Source of the DNA: Streptomyces apocyni
Lineage (GTDB): Bacteria; Actinomycetota; Actinomycetes; Streptomycetales; Streptomycetaceae
DNA: 64,000 nucleotides
Reading direction: 5' to 3'
Assembly (NCBI RefSeq): GCF_009739465.1
Contig: NZ_WHOM01000078.1
Coordinates: 414,133-478,132, forward strand
Below, piece by piece: positions 44,485 through 54,027 of this stretch. Position 1 is the stretch's first letter; every line of letters starts with the position of its first letter. The position numbers and the translations under genes were made by a program. The notes beneath the pieces are model-generated. The model searched no databases, was not told the origin of the DNA, and saw only the letters and a list, made by a program, of their open reading frames with translations.

Positions 44485-45602
44485 GTCCGGGTCACCTCGC
44501 CCTCAGCCACCGTGTACCGCGTGCCGTGCAGCACCTCCGGCACGTCGTCCTCGACCGCCGCGGTCACCAGCACCTGCTCGCCCCCGGCCACCAGCTCCGC
44601 GAGGCGCTCCCGGCGCCGGGTGTCCAGCTCGGCGAAGACGTCGTCGAGCACCAGGACCGGCTCATTGCCCTCGGCCTTCAGCAGGTCGTACGAGGCCAGC
44701 CGCAGCGCCAGCGCGTACGACCAGGACTCGCCATGGCTGGCGTACCCCTTCGCGGGGAGCTCGCCCAGCAGCAGCCGCAGGTCGTCGCGGTGCGGGCCGA
44801 CCAGGGTCACGCCCCGCTCGATCTCCTGCTTCCGGGCGTCGGCGAGCGCCGCCAGCACCTGCTCGTACAGCTCCTCGCGGGTCTGTCCGGGGCCGGGCGC
44901 CGAAGGCCGGTACTCCAGCGCCAGCGGGCCGCCGCCAGGGGCGAGCTGCTCGTACGCCTTGTCGGCCAGCGGCCACAGCGTCGCGATCAGGTCGAGGCGC
45001 TGGGCGAGCAGCTCGGCGCCCACGCGGGCCAGATGCTGATCCCAGACGTCGAGCGTGGACATGTCCATCGACCGGCCACCGTGCCTGCGGGCCATCGCGG
45101 CGGACTTCAGCAGGGTGTTGCGCTGCTTGAGTACGCGGTCGTAGTCGGAGCGGACGCCCGCCATCCGCGGCGAGCGCGCGGTGATCAGCTCGTCGAGGAA
45201 GCGGCGGCGCTCACCGGGGTCGCCCTTGACCAGCGCGAGGTCCTCCGGCGCGAACAGGACCGTCCGCACGATGCCGAGCACGTCCCGCGGCTTGACCTGC
45301 GAGGAGCGGTTGATCCGGGCGCGGTTGGCGCGGCCCGGGTTGAGTTCCAGCTCGATCAGCTGCTGCCGCTCGCCCTGCCGGACGGCCGCCCTGATGATCG
45401 CGCGGTCGGCGCCCATCCGGACCAGTGGGGCGTCGGATGAGACCCGGTGGCTGCCGAGGGTGGCGAGGTAGCCGACGGCCTCGACGAGATTGGTCTTGCC
45501 CTGGCCGTTGGGCCCCACGAACGCGGTGACGCCCGGGTCGAGCGGGACCTCGACCCGGGCGTAGGAGCGGAAGTCGGCCAGCGACAGATGCGTGACATGC
45601 AT
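44481..45602 (-). CDS. recF: DNA replication and repair protein RecF
   Basis: A 373-residue SMC-like ATPase that helps load RecA at gaps. Walker A is FVGPNGQGKTNLVEAVGYLA, the signature-like region is GYASHGESWSYALALRLASY and Walker B is EPVLVLDDVFAELD. The C-terminus overlaps the DUF721 start. Confidence 0.97.
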   Translation of the reverse strand: MHVTHLSLADFRSYARVEVPLDPGVTAFVGPNGQGKTNLVEAVGYLATLGSHRVSSDAPLVRMGADRAIIRAAVRQGERQQLIELELNPGRANRARINRSSQVKPRDVLGIVRTVLFAPEDLALVKGDPGERRRFLDELITARSPRMAGVRSDYDRVLKQRNTLLKSAAMARRHGGRSMDMSTLDVWDQHLARVGAELLAQRLDLIATLWPLADKAYEQLAPGGGPLALEYRPSAPGPGQTREELYEQVLAALADARKQEIERGVTLVGPHRDDLRLLLGELPAKGYASHGESWSYALALRLASYDLLKAEGNEPVLVLDDVFAELDTRRRERLAELVAGGEQVLVTAAVEDDVPEVLHGTRYTVAEGEVTRT

Positions 45603-45672
45603 GGATGACGCCGACCTCCCCCGGCTGCTGTGTGCTCGTACTGCCTGCTGCTTCTTACGTCTTCCCGACCGC

Positions 45673-46548
45673 TTACTTCTTCTCGACCGCGTGGCCGCCG
45701 AACTGGTTACGGAGCGCCGCGATCATCTTCATCTGCGGCGAGTCGTCCTGGCGGGACGCGAAGCGCGCGAAGAGCGAGGCGGTGATCGCGGGCAGCGGCA
45801 CCGCGTGGTCGATGGCGGCCTCGACCGTCCACCGGCCCTCGCCGGAGTCCTGTGCGAAGCCGCGGAGCTGGTCCAGGTGCTCGTCGTCGTCCAGGGCGTT
45901 GACCGCCAGGTCGAGCAGCCAGGAGCGGATGACCGTGCCCTCCTGCCAGCTACGGAAGACCTCGCGGACGTCGGTGACGGAGTCGGCCGCCTCCAGCAGC
46001 TCCCAGCCCTCGGCGTAGGCCTGCATCATGGCGTACTCGATGCCGTTGTGGACCATCTTGGCGAAGTGCCCGGCGCCGACCTTGCCCGCGTGTACGGAGC
46101 CGAAGTCGCCCGCCGGCTTCAGGGCGTCGAACGCCGGCTGTACCCGGGCGACGTGCTCCTTGTCACCGCCGTACATCAGCGCGTAGCCGTTCTCCAGGCC
46201 CCAGACGCCGCCGGAGACACCGCAGTCGACGAAGCCGATGCCCTTGGCCGCGAGCTCGGCGGCGTGCTTCTCGTCGTCCGTCCAGCGGGAGTTCCCGCCG
46301 TCCACGACGACGTCGCCAGGCTCCAGGAGACCGGCCAGCTCGTCGATGGTGGACTGCGTCGCGGCACCGGCCGGGACCATCACCCAGACGACGCGCGGGC
46401 CCTTCAGCTTGCCCACAAGCTCGCGCAGGCTGTGGACATCCGCGAGGTCGGGGTTGCGGTCGTATCCGATGACGGTGTGGCCTGCGCGGCGCATGCGCTC
46501 GCGCATGTTGCCGCCCATCTTGCCGAGGCCGACGAGACCGAGCTCCAT
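45673..46548 (-). CDS. gnd: 6-phosphogluconate dehydrogenase (decarboxylating), short NAD-type
   Basis: A 291-residue enzyme for 6-phosphogluconate to ribulose 5-phosphate. NAD(P) motif GLVGLGKMGGNM, then VDGGNSRWTDDE, CGVSGGVWGLENGYALM and GHFAKMVHNGIEYAMMQAYA with the catalytic Lys and Asn. Shorter than the E. coli type, matching the GntZ/YqeC-like form. ATG 46548 has GAAGGAAC upstream. Its place between dnaN and recF is the normal actinobacterial order. Confidence 0.95.
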   Translation of the reverse strand: MELGLVGLGKMGGNMRERMRRAGHTVIGYDRNPDLADVHSLRELVGKLKGPRVVWVMVPAGAATQSTIDELAGLLEPGDVVVDGGNSRWTDDEKHAAELAAKGIGFVDCGVSGGVWGLENGYALMYGGDKEHVARVQPAFDALKPAGDFGSVHAGKVGAGHFAKMVHNGIEYAMMQAYAEGWELLEAADSVTDVREVFRSWQEGTVIRSWLLDLAVNALDDDEHLDQLRGFAQDSGEGRWTVEAAIDHAVPLPAITASLFARFASRQDDSPQMKMIAALRNQFGGHAVEKK

Positions 46549-46744
46549 CTGTGCTGTTCCTTCGTGCTTGGTGAGGCGTGAGGCGGTGAGGCCGGGTTGC
46601 TGCGGGCGGGCCCGCGAGGCAGCGGCGTCAGCCGGGACCTGCGCGGGGTCGCACCCGCGTCCGAGCCTACGCCGGGCCCCGTACACCGGCCTGTGGGCCT
46701 CCCTGGGCCCCCGTGCGGGGGCCCAGTGCCCGGTCTTCCTCGGG

Positions 46745-47875
46745 TCAGCCGCTGAGGCGGACCGGCATGATCAGGTACTTGTACGCGTCGTCCGCCTCGG
46801 CGTCCACGGCCGGCTTGCCACTGAGCAGCGCGGGCTTGGTGGAGGTCGTGAAGGAGAGCTGCGCGGCCGGGGAGTCGATCGCGCTCAGGCCGTCCAGCAG
46901 GAAGGTCGGGTTGAAGGCGATCGAGATGTCATCGCCCTCAAGCTGGGCGTCGACCCTTTCCACAGCCTGTGCGTCGTCGCTGGACCCAGCCTCCAGGATC
47001 AGCACGCCCTGCTCGAAGCTCAGCCGGACCGGGGTGTTCCGCTCCGCCACCAGGGCCACACGCTTCACAGCCTCGACGAACGGCGCGGTCTCGATCACGG
47101 CCACCGAGTTGAACTCGGTGGGGAAGAGCGTGCGGTACTTCGGCAGGTCGCCTTCGAGCAGGCGCGTGGTGGTACGCCGCCCGGCACCCTCGAAACCGAT
47201 CAGGCCCTCGCCCGCACCCGAGCTGGACAGGGCGATCGTCACGCTGTCACCGCTGGTCAGCGACTTGGCGGTGTCCTGGAGGGTCTTCGCGGGGACCAGC
47301 GCCACCGCGGAGACATCCGGCACCTCGGGCTTCCACAGGAACTCACGCACCGCGAAGCGGTAGCGGTCGGTGGAGGCGAGCGTGACCGTGTCGCCCTCGA
47401 TCTCGACCCGGACACCGGTGAGCACCGGCAGGGTGTCGTCGCGCCCGGCGGCGATGGCCACCTGGGCGGCCGCCGCGGCGAAGACCTCACCGGGGACCGT
47501 GCCGGTGGCGGTCGGCATCTGCGGCAGCGCCGGGTACTCCTCCACCGGCAGGGTGTGGAGGGTGAACCGCGAGGAGCCGCAGACCACAGTCGCTCGTACA
47601 CCGTCTGTGGAAATCTCCACGGGGCGGTTGGGGAGGGCGCGGCAGATGTCCGCGAGCAGGCGGCCGGAGACCAGCACGCTGCCGTCCTCCTCGACCTCCG
47701 CCTCCACGGAGACCCTCGCCGACACCTCGTAGTCGAAGCCGGAAAGGCTCAGTACGCCGTCCTCCGCCTTCAGCAGCAGGCCCGCCAGGACCGGCGCCGG
47801 CGGGCGTGCCGGAAGGCTGCGAGCCGCCCAGGCCACTGCCTCCGCGAGTACATCGCGCTCCACCCGGATCTTCAC
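46745..47875 (-). CDS. dnaN: DNA polymerase III sliding clamp (beta)
   Basis: A 376-residue clamp with three repeated domains. It begins VKIRVERDVLAEAVAWAARS and ends in YLIMPVRL, the conserved C-terminus that lines the protein-binding pocket. GTG 47875 has AGGAGG 9 bases upstream. It borders oriC. Confidence 0.97.
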   Translation of the reverse strand: MKIRVERDVLAEAVAWAARSLPARPPAPVLAGLLLKAEDGVLSLSGFDYEVSARVSVEAEVEEDGSVLVSGRLLADICRALPNRPVEISTDGVRATVVCGSSRFTLHTLPVEEYPALPQMPTATGTVPGEVFAAAAAQVAIAAGRDDTLPVLTGVRVEIEGDTVTLASTDRYRFAVREFLWKPEVPDVSAVALVPAKTLQDTAKSLTSGDSVTIALSSSGAGEGLIGFEGAGRRTTTRLLEGDLPKYRTLFPTEFNSVAVIETAPFVEAVKRVALVAERNTPVRLSFEQGVLILEAGSSDDAQAVERVDAQLEGDDISIAFNPTFLLDGLSAIDSPAAQLSFTTSTKPALLSGKPAVDAEADDAYKYLIMPVRLSG

Positions 47876-48738
47876 CGTACGCCGCCTCCTGCTGTTGCTG
47901 GCTGCTCGCCCTGCTTGGTCTTCGTTTCGGGCTTGGTTGCTCCCCAGGCTGGGGAGAACGCCGGGGACCAGTCTGACGTACGGCACCGACACTCGGTGCG
48001 GCTCGGGGTCAAGTCGGGTCGGGCGCCAGGGTGACGCCGCACCGCGAGTTGTGCACAGCCCCGTCTTCGAAGCGAATCCCCTGGTCTCTCTACCTGGGAG
48101 TAGTAGTAGGGGCTGTGGAAACCGTGGATAACCGCGTATGTGCAGGTCAGGACCCGTTTTTTATCCACCGGGCCTGTGGGCGGAGCCGGTGGATAACCCC
48201 GGTCCTCTGTGGACAGCCAAAAGTTGTGCACAGTCCGTGCACAGGACAGGGTGACTTCTCCCCAGGTCTGTCCCCAGCTTTACCCAGGTTCCCCACAGGC
48301 CAACCGAGCCTCTTGGTGTGACGCCTTTCACTCGACTCGGTGAGCGGGCGCGTTGCGTTGCCGAACAGTGGACAGCGATGTGGAGAAGCTGGGTAAAGCT
48401 GGGGACAACAACCCTCAGCCTGTGGGTAGCCGGTGGACAACTCGGCAGGCGCCCTGTGGGCGATTTCTCTGTCCACAGGCTGTGGAGATCTTTTATCCAC
48501 GAATCCACAGCCTTCTGAGCTGGTGTGATGGTTGGTCCCCAGGATGAACTGTGGACACAGTCTGGATAACTTTTCAGTCCCCAGGGTGTGGACGGCGAGT
48601 TGGCCACAGATCTGTGGAGAACCTCGGCCGACCAGGTGGTATTCGAACACCGGGTGGGGCCGCGGACGCGCGCCGAGGGCGGGGCGAGGGCCGAGTGAAG
48701 CCCGGATGAAGCCCGGATGAAGCCCGGTGGGGACGCGA
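47876..48738. other. oriC: Origin of replication oriC with clustered DnaA boxes
   Basis: The non-coding gap between dnaN and dnaA. It is packed with 9-base boxes related to TTGTCCACA on both strands: TTGTGCACA at 48049 and 48224, TTATCCACC at 48161, GGTGGATAA at 48188, TGTGGACAG at 48209, GGTGGACAA at 48432, CTGTCCACA at 48469, TTATCCACG at 48493, TGTGGACAC at 48550 and more to about 48620. Boxes come in two main groups (about 48050-48300 and 48360-48620) separated by a short stretch. This is the typical streptomycete oriC layout. Open frames drawn across it are chance. Confidence 0.95.
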
Positions 48739-48771
48739 AAGGCGCCCCCAGGGGCGTGCTGGGGGCGCCTT
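48739..48771 (-). terminator. Terminator after dnaA
   Basis: A 13-base perfect stem (AAGGCGCCCCCAG and its complement) with a 7-base loop between the dnaA stop and oriC, protecting oriC from dnaA transcription. Confidence 0.85.
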
Positions 48772-48828
48772 GGCGGCCTGCTGGTGACGCGTACGCGCTG
48801 GACGTACGTGGACGTACGGGTGCCGCTG

Positions 48829-50817
48829 TCAGCCGTTCTTGATGCGGTTGGTGAGCTCGGTGACCTGGTTGTAGATCGAGCGCCGCTCGGCCATCAGCGC
48901 GCGGATCTTGCGGTCGGCGTGCATCACCGTCGTATGGTCGCGGCCGCCGAACTGCGCGCCGATCTTGGGCAGCGAGAGGTCCGTCAGCTCCCGGCAGAGG
49001 TACATCGCGATCTGCCGGGCCGTCACCAGCACCCGGCTGCGCGAGGACCCGCACAGGTCGTCCACCGTGAGGCCGAAGTAGTCGGCGGTGGCGGCCATGA
49101 TGGCGGGCGCGGTGATCTCCGGAGCCGCGTCCTCGCCGCCCGGGATCAGGTCCTTGAGGACGATCTCGGTGAGCCCCAGGTCTACTGGCTGCCGGTTGAG
49201 CGAGGCGAAGGCCGTCACCCGGATCAGCGCGCCCTCGAGCTCACGGATGTTGCGCGAGATCCGGGACGCGATGAACTCCAGTACCTCCGGAGGCGCGTTG
49301 AGCTGCTCCTGCACGGCCTTCTTGCGCAGGATCGCGATCCGCGTCTCCAGCTCGGGCGGCTGGACGTCAGTGGTCAGGCCCCACTCGAAACGGTTCCGCA
49401 GCCGGTCCTCCAGCGTGACCAACTGCCGGGGCGGCCGGTCCGAGGACAGCACGATCTGCTTGTTGGCGTTGTGGAGCGTGTTGAAGGTGTGGAAGAACTC
49501 CTCCTGCGTCGACTCCTTGTCCGCCAGGAACTGGATGTCGTCGACCAGCAGGATGTCCATCTCGCGGTACCGCTTGCGGAAGCTGTCGCCCTTGCCGTCG
49601 CGGATGGAGTTGATGAACTCGTTGGTGAACTCCTCGGAGCTCACATAGCGCACCCGGGTACCCGGGTAGAGGCTGCGCGCGTAGTGCCCGATCGCGTGCA
49701 GCAGGTGGGTCTTGCCGAGGCCCGACTCGCCGTAGATGAACAGCGGGTTGTACGCCTTCGCCGGTGCCTCGGCGACCGCGACCGCCGCAGCGTGCGCGAA
49801 GCGGTTCGAGGCGCCGATGACGAAGGTGTCGAAGAGGTACTTGGGGTTCAGTCGCGCGGTTGGCTCACCGGGGCCCGTCGCGGGCGCGGGCTGCGCGGCG
49901 AGCGGGCCGGGGGCGCCGCTGGCCGCAGGCAGCGAGGAGCCGCCGGGGCCGCCGCTGTGCACGCCGTAGTTGCCGGGGCCCGGGCGGCCGCCGGAGCCTG
50001 AGTGCCGGGACTGGCCGCCGGGGCCGCGGCCTGACTGCGGCTCGGGGCGCTCCCGGTGCTCGGGGCGCTGCTGCTCGTACTGCGGGCGGTCCGGCTGCTG
50101 TTGCCGGTAGTCGTGCTGCGGCTGCTGGGAGGGGGACGCGTACGGGTCGCGCTCGGGGAAGCCGAGGCGCTGCTGCTGCCAGCCGTAGTCGTCGTGTTGC
50201 GGGCGGGGCCAGGCGCCGCGCTCCCGCTGGTAGTCCGGGTAGGCGGGGCGGGCGGTCGGGAGCTGGTCGCCGCGTGGGTCCTGGCGCTGGTCGGGGTGCT
50301 GCTGGTCGTGCTGGTCGGGACGGCCGGGCTGGTGCTGCTCGGGGCGGTGGCCGGGCGCTTGGTCGTCGCGGCGGGCGTAGCCGTCGTACGGCTCGCGCGG
50401 CTCGCGGCCCTGACCGGCCGGGGGCTCGGCATCCTCGTACCGCTGCTGGTGCTCATCCTCGTAGCGCTGCTGCTGTGGGTCCTCGTACCGCTGGTCCTGG
50501 TACTGCTGCGAGGACTGCGGAGTGGGGGCCGGGGGCTCGGCGGCGGAGTCGTCGACGGTGATCGCGATGCGGATCGGGCGGCCGCACTCCCGGCTCAGCG
50601 TGTCGCTGACGATCGGCGCGAGGCGGCCCTCCAGGACGCCCTTGGCGAATTCGTTCGGGACGGCGAGCAGCGCGGTGTCGGCGACCAGGGCCAGTGGCTG
50701 GCAGCGCTTGATCCAGTGCTCGTCCTTCGCCTCGACACCTTGTCCGCGGCCTTCCCCGAGGAGTTGTTCCAGCACTCGTGGCCACACTGCGGCAAGATCG
50801 GCAGGTACGTCAGCCAC
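48829..50817 (-). CDS. dnaA: Chromosomal replication initiator DnaA
   Basis: A 662-residue initiator that opens oriC in its ATP form. Domain I begins VADVPADLAAVWPRVLEQLL. Domain II (about 110-330) is very long and made of Gln, Pro, Arg, Asp and Tyr, the known streptomycete extension. Domain III has Walker A GESGLGKTHLLHAIGHYA and Walker B ILLVDDIQFLADKESTQEEF. Domain IV binds boxes with GGRDHTTVMHADRKI. GTG 50817 gives the family start; the upstream ATG at 50931 would add unrelated residues. Confidence 0.98.
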   Translation of the reverse strand: MADVPADLAAVWPRVLEQLLGEGRGQGVEAKDEHWIKRCQPLALVADTALLAVPNEFAKGVLEGRLAPIVSDTLSRECGRPIRIAITVDDSAAEPPAPTPQSSQQYQDQRYEDPQQQRYEDEHQQRYEDAEPPAGQGREPREPYDGYARRDDQAPGHRPEQHQPGRPDQHDQQHPDQRQDPRGDQLPTARPAYPDYQRERGAWPRPQHDDYGWQQQRLGFPERDPYASPSQQPQHDYRQQQPDRPQYEQQRPEHRERPEPQSGRGPGGQSRHSGSGGRPGPGNYGVHSGGPGGSSLPAASGAPGPLAAQPAPATGPGEPTARLNPKYLFDTFVIGASNRFAHAAAVAVAEAPAKAYNPLFIYGESGLGKTHLLHAIGHYARSLYPGTRVRYVSSEEFTNEFINSIRDGKGDSFRKRYREMDILLVDDIQFLADKESTQEEFFHTFNTLHNANKQIVLSSDRPPRQLVTLEDRLRNRFEWGLTTDVQPPELETRIAILRKKAVQEQLNAPPEVLEFIASRISRNIRELEGALIRVTAFASLNRQPVDLGLTEIVLKDLIPGGEDAAPEITAPAIMAATADYFGLTVDDLCGSSRSRVLVTARQIAMYLCRELTDLSLPKIGAQFGGRDHTTVMHADRKIRALMAERRSIYNQVTELTNRIKNG

Positions 50818-51197
50818 AGGGCACGCTCTCTCATGGGTCCCACGAAGGTGTGGTTCTTGGGACGGGTAGGGACGGGGCGCAACGGAAATCGGGTGACGCT
50901 GCGGGAAGGGAACGAATCGGAGTTCAGCCACGGTAGTCAGGGCGACCGCTGCGGTTCAAGTTGTTGTCCACAGGCTGTGCACAGTGTCCCCCGGCGCAGG
51001 GCCGGTTTGACCGGATGGCGCAGCCGCGCGTACCGTGACCAGGTCGAGTTGTCGATGGCTGCTGCCGCCTGCCTCCGATGGGCATGGATCACACGATCGT
51101 GAAGCGGTGCAATCGGGCGTATGCGAGCTACTCGTGGGCGCACGGTGACAGCCAGGCGATGTCCCGCCTCCACCACATCATTTTCTGGAGCCCCCGA
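50818..51197. promoter_or_regulatory. dnaA/rpmH divergent promoter region
   Basis: A 380-base gap between divergent dnaA and rpmH. It contains two DnaA boxes (50964-50972 and 50975-50983). No gene seen. Promoters for both genes must lie here. Confidence 0.75.
50964..50983. promoter_or_regulatory. Two DnaA boxes upstream of dnaA
   Basis: TTGTCCACA (perfect consensus) and CTGTGCACA are separated by two bases, about 150 bases upstream of the dnaA start. Paired boxes in the dnaA promoter allow DnaA to repress its own gene, as reported for other streptomycetes. Confidence 0.85.
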
Positions 51198-51335
51198 GTG
51201 AGCAAGCGCACCTTCCAGCCGAACAACCGTCGTCGCGCGAAGACCCACGGCTTCCGGCTGCGGATGCGCACCCGTGCCGGCCGCGCCATCCTGGCGTCCC
51301 GCCGTGGCAAGGGTCGCGCCAGCCTGTCTGCCTGA
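51198..51335 (+). CDS. rpmH: Ribosomal protein bL34
   Basis: A 45-residue protein, VSKRTFQPNNRRRAKTHGFR onward, strongly basic, of the normal length for bL34. GTG 51198 follows TGGAG at 8 bases. First gene of the rpmH-rnpA-yidD-yidC-jag-rsmG operon. Confidence 0.97.
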   Translation: MSKRTFQPNNRRRAKTHGFRLRMRTRAGRAILASRRGKGRASLSA

Positions 51336-51356
51336 CCGTAAACAGGTCATGACGTC

Positions 51357-51728
51357 GTGCTGCCTACCGAGAACCGGCTGAGGCGGCGCGAAGACTTCGC
51401 GACCGCGGTACGACGAGGACGTCGGGCTGGCCGCCCACTTCTCGTTGTCCATCTACGCAGCGGTGAAACGGACCCGCACGCGCCTGGGGAGAGCGTTCCC
51501 CCGACGCGTGCGGGTTTCGTCGTGAGCAAAGCCGTTGGCGTAGCGGTCGTACGCAACACGGTGAAGCGCAGACTTCGCCACCTCATGCGAGAACGGCTGG
51601 CCCTGCTGCCCCCCGGTAGCCTGGTAGTCGTACGAGCGCTGCCCGGTGCGGGCGACGCTGACCATGCACAGTTGGCCCGAGACCTGGATGCCGCCCTGCG
51701 GCGGCTGCTGGGAGGGGGCGCGCGATGA
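51357..51728 (+). CDS. rnpA: Ribonuclease P protein component
   Basis: A 123-residue basic protein assisting RNase P RNA in tRNA 5' maturation. The signature AVGVAVVRNTVKRRLRHLMR is present. It starts 21 bases after rpmH (GTG) and overlaps yidD by four bases. Confidence 0.96.
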   Translation: MLPTENRLRRREDFATAVRRGRRAGRPLLVVHLRSGETDPHAPGESVPPTRAGFVVSKAVGVAVVRNTVKRRLRHLMRERLALLPPGSLVVVRALPGAGDADHAQLARDLDAALRRLLGGGAR

Positions 51729-52060
51729 AGTACCCGCTGTTGGCTTTGATCAAGCTGTATCAGTGGACCATCAGCCCGTTGCTGGGGCCGGTGTGCAAGT
51801 ACTACCCGTCGTGTTCCCACTACGGCTTCCAGGCCATCGACCGGCACGGTGCGATCAAGGGAACGGCGCTCACCGCCTGGCGCATTCTGCGGTGCAACCC
51901 GTGGTCGCACGGCGGTGTCGACCACGTACCGCCGCGTAAGCGTCCGCGGTGGCACGAAATGCTGCGCGACGCCTGGCGCAACAAGGGCGGGCACTCCGCT
52001 GCTGAGGACAAGCAGTCCAGCCCGGCCGCCGAGACCTCGCCCCATGCTCAAGGAGCCTGA
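51725..52060 (+). CDS. yidD: Membrane protein insertion efficiency factor YidD
   Basis: A 111-residue protein. The family core YQWTISPLLGPVCKYYPSCS with its Cys pair, HYGFQAIDRHGAIKG and RILRCNPWSHGGVDHVP are present. Acts at the inner membrane with YidC. The ATG overlaps the rnpA stop (ATGA). The C-terminal tail is streptomycete-like and polar. Confidence 0.95.
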   Translation: MKYPLLALIKLYQWTISPLLGPVCKYYPSCSHYGFQAIDRHGAIKGTALTAWRILRCNPWSHGGVDHVPPRKRPRWHEMLRDAWRNKGGHSAAEDKQSSPAAETSPHAQGA

Positions 52061-52063
52061 TTA

Positions 52064-53398
52064 GTGGACACGATTGCCAGTCTTTTCAGCTTTATCACCA
52101 CACCCGTCTCCTGGATCATCGTCCAGTTCCACACGCTGTACGGTGCGATCTTCGGCCCCGATACGGGCTGGGCCTGGGGACTGTCCATCGTGTCGCTGGT
52201 GATCCTGATCCGGATCTGCCTGATCCCGCTCTTCGTGAAGCAGATCAAGGCGACCCGGGGTATGCAGACGCTGCAGCCTGAGATGAAGAAGATCCAGGAG
52301 CGCTACAAGAACGACAAGCAGCGTCAGTCCGAAGAGATGATGAAGCTGTACAAGGAGACGGGCACCAACCCGCTCTCCTCGTGCCTTCCCATCCTGGCGC
52401 AGTCACCGTTCTTCTTCGCCCTGTACCACGTACTGAACAGCATCGCGTCGAACAAGACGATCGGCTTCATCGACCAGCCGCTCCTCGACAGCGCCCGTCA
52501 GGCCCACATCTTCGGTGCCCCGCTGGCCGCGAAGTTCATGGACACCCAGGCCAAGCTGGACGGCCTCGACGCGTCCCTGCTCGATGTGCGCGTGGTCACC
52601 GCGGTCATGATCGCGCTGATGTCGTTCTCGCAGTTCTACACGCAGCGTCAGCTGATGATGAAGAACGTCGACACCACGGTGAAGACGCCGTTCATGCAGC
52701 AGCAGAAGATGCTGATGTACGTCTTCCCGGTCATCTTCGCCGTCTTCGGCATCAACTTCCCCGTCGGTGTCCTCGTCTACTGGCTGACCACCAACGTCTG
52801 GACCATGGGTCAGCAGATGTACGTCATCCGCCAGAACCCCACCCCGGGCAGCAAGGCACAGGGCGCGTTCCTGGAGCGGCTCGGCGAGAAGCTCGTCAAG
52901 AACGAGGGCGGCCGGGTGAGCCGTGGCACACGCAACAACATCAAGGCCATCGTCGCCAAGGGCCGCGACCGCAACGAGAACGAGCGGAAGTTCATCACCA
53001 CGCTGACCAAGGCGGGGCTGGTGGCTCAGGCCGACGGCCTGGTGGTGAAGGGCGAGACCTCCGAGGTTGAGCCCGAGGGCGTCGGCGGCGCGGCCGGTGG
53101 CACGCCCAAGCGCCAGCAGCCCAAGCGCCAGAGCAAGTCCCGGCGTCACTCCGCCGCCGCCCAGCCGTCCGGTACCCAGCAAGCTGGTGCCAAGGGCGAG
53201 ACGGGCAAGACCTCGCTGGAGAAGTCGGACGACACGTCCGGGGACTCGGAAGCCACGTCGCGGGACGACGCCAAGACGCAGGACGGCACGTCTCAGGGCA
53301 AGCCGACGGGCGGCAAGGCCGCCTCCGGTTCCGCACGCCAAGCCAAGTCCGGACAGCGCAAGGGCCAGCAGCGGCCCAAGCACCCGTCCAAGAAGTAA
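52064..53398 (+). CDS. yidC: Membrane protein insertase YidC
   Basis: A 444-residue Oxa1/YidC-type insertase. Membrane segments include the N-terminal helix, ARLCLIPLFVKQ-like region with an Arg in the groove (LVILIRICLIPLFVKQIKAT), ILAQSPFFFALYHVLNSIAS and VTAVMIALMSFSQFY, and FPVIFAVFGINFPVGVLVYW. The C-terminal tail is long, basic and Ser/Gly/Lys-rich. GTG 52064 follows yidD directly. Confidence 0.96.
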   Translation: MDTIASLFSFITTPVSWIIVQFHTLYGAIFGPDTGWAWGLSIVSLVILIRICLIPLFVKQIKATRGMQTLQPEMKKIQERYKNDKQRQSEEMMKLYKETGTNPLSSCLPILAQSPFFFALYHVLNSIASNKTIGFIDQPLLDSARQAHIFGAPLAAKFMDTQAKLDGLDASLLDVRVVTAVMIALMSFSQFYTQRQLMMKNVDTTVKTPFMQQQKMLMYVFPVIFAVFGINFPVGVLVYWLTTNVWTMGQQMYVIRQNPTPGSKAQGAFLERLGEKLVKNEGGRVSRGTRNNIKAIVAKGRDRNENERKFITTLTKAGLVAQADGLVVKGETSEVEPEGVGGAAGGTPKRQQPKRQSKSRRHSAAAQPSGTQQAGAKGETGKTSLEKSDDTSGDSEATSRDDAKTQDGTSQGKPTGGKAASGSARQAKSGQRKGQQRPKHPSKK

Positions 53399-53413
53399 GA
53401 AGGAGTCCATCCC

Positions 53414-53929
53414 GTGACGGAAGGCACCACCACCCCGGCCGATGCCGAGGCCGGCGACACCCTGACCAGCCTTGAGCAGGAGGGTGAGATCGCGGCGGAT
53501 TACCTTGAGGGCCTGCTGGACATCGCCGACCTGGACGGCGACATCGACATGGACGTCGAGGCTGACCGGGCGGCTGTCTCGATCATCAGCGACTCGAGCG
53601 GTCGTGGTCTGCAGAAGCTGGTCGGTCGCGACGGCGAGGTGCTCGAGGCGCTCCAGGAGCTCACGCGGCTCGCGGTGCACCGCGAGACCGGTGACCGCAG
53701 CAGGCTGATGCTGGACATCGGCGGCTACCGTGCCAAGAAGCGCCAGGAGCTCTCCGAGCTGGGTGCCAAGGCCGCGGCCGAGGTGAAGAGCTCCGGTGAG
53801 CCGATGAAGCTCCAGCCGATGACGCCCTTCGAGCGCAAGGTCGTACACGACGCGATCAAGAGCGCGGGTCTGCGGAGCGAGTCCGAGGGCGAGGAGCCGC
53901 AGCGCTTCGTCGTCGTGCTCCCCGCCTGA
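53414..53929 (+). CDS. jag: Jag/KhpB-type RNA-binding protein
   Basis: A 171-residue protein with a KH-like domain followed by R3H. The pattern GRDGEVLEALQELTRLAVHR and the R3H segment FERKVVHDAIKSAGLRSESEG are visible. GTG start with AAGGAG upstream. Operon with yidC. Confidence 0.93.
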   Translation: MTEGTTTPADAEAGDTLTSLEQEGEIAADYLEGLLDIADLDGDIDMDVEADRAAVSIISDSSGRGLQKLVGRDGEVLEALQELTRLAVHRETGDRSRLMLDIGGYRAKKRQELSELGAKAAAEVKSSGEPMKLQPMTPFERKVVHDAIKSAGLRSESEGEEPQRFVVVLPA

Positions 53930-53945
53930 TCGACAGGTAGTCTCC

Positions 53946-53975
53946 CCGGCCCCGTCTGTGCGCAGACGGGGCCGG
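53946..53975 (+). terminator. Terminator after jag
   Basis: A 13-base perfect stem (CCGGCCCCGTCTG and complement) with a 4-base loop followed by TCTTTGTC, 17 bases after the jag stop. Confidence 0.88.
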
Positions 53976-54027
53976 TCTTTGTCAGCCTGATAGCCAGCAC
54001 TCAGTGCGGTACGGAAGGACGGTCCCC

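Noticed and set aside
48161..49054. Open frames crossing oriC
   Set aside because: The region is a cluster of DnaA boxes; the frames have no ribosome site or family pattern and one runs into dnaA.
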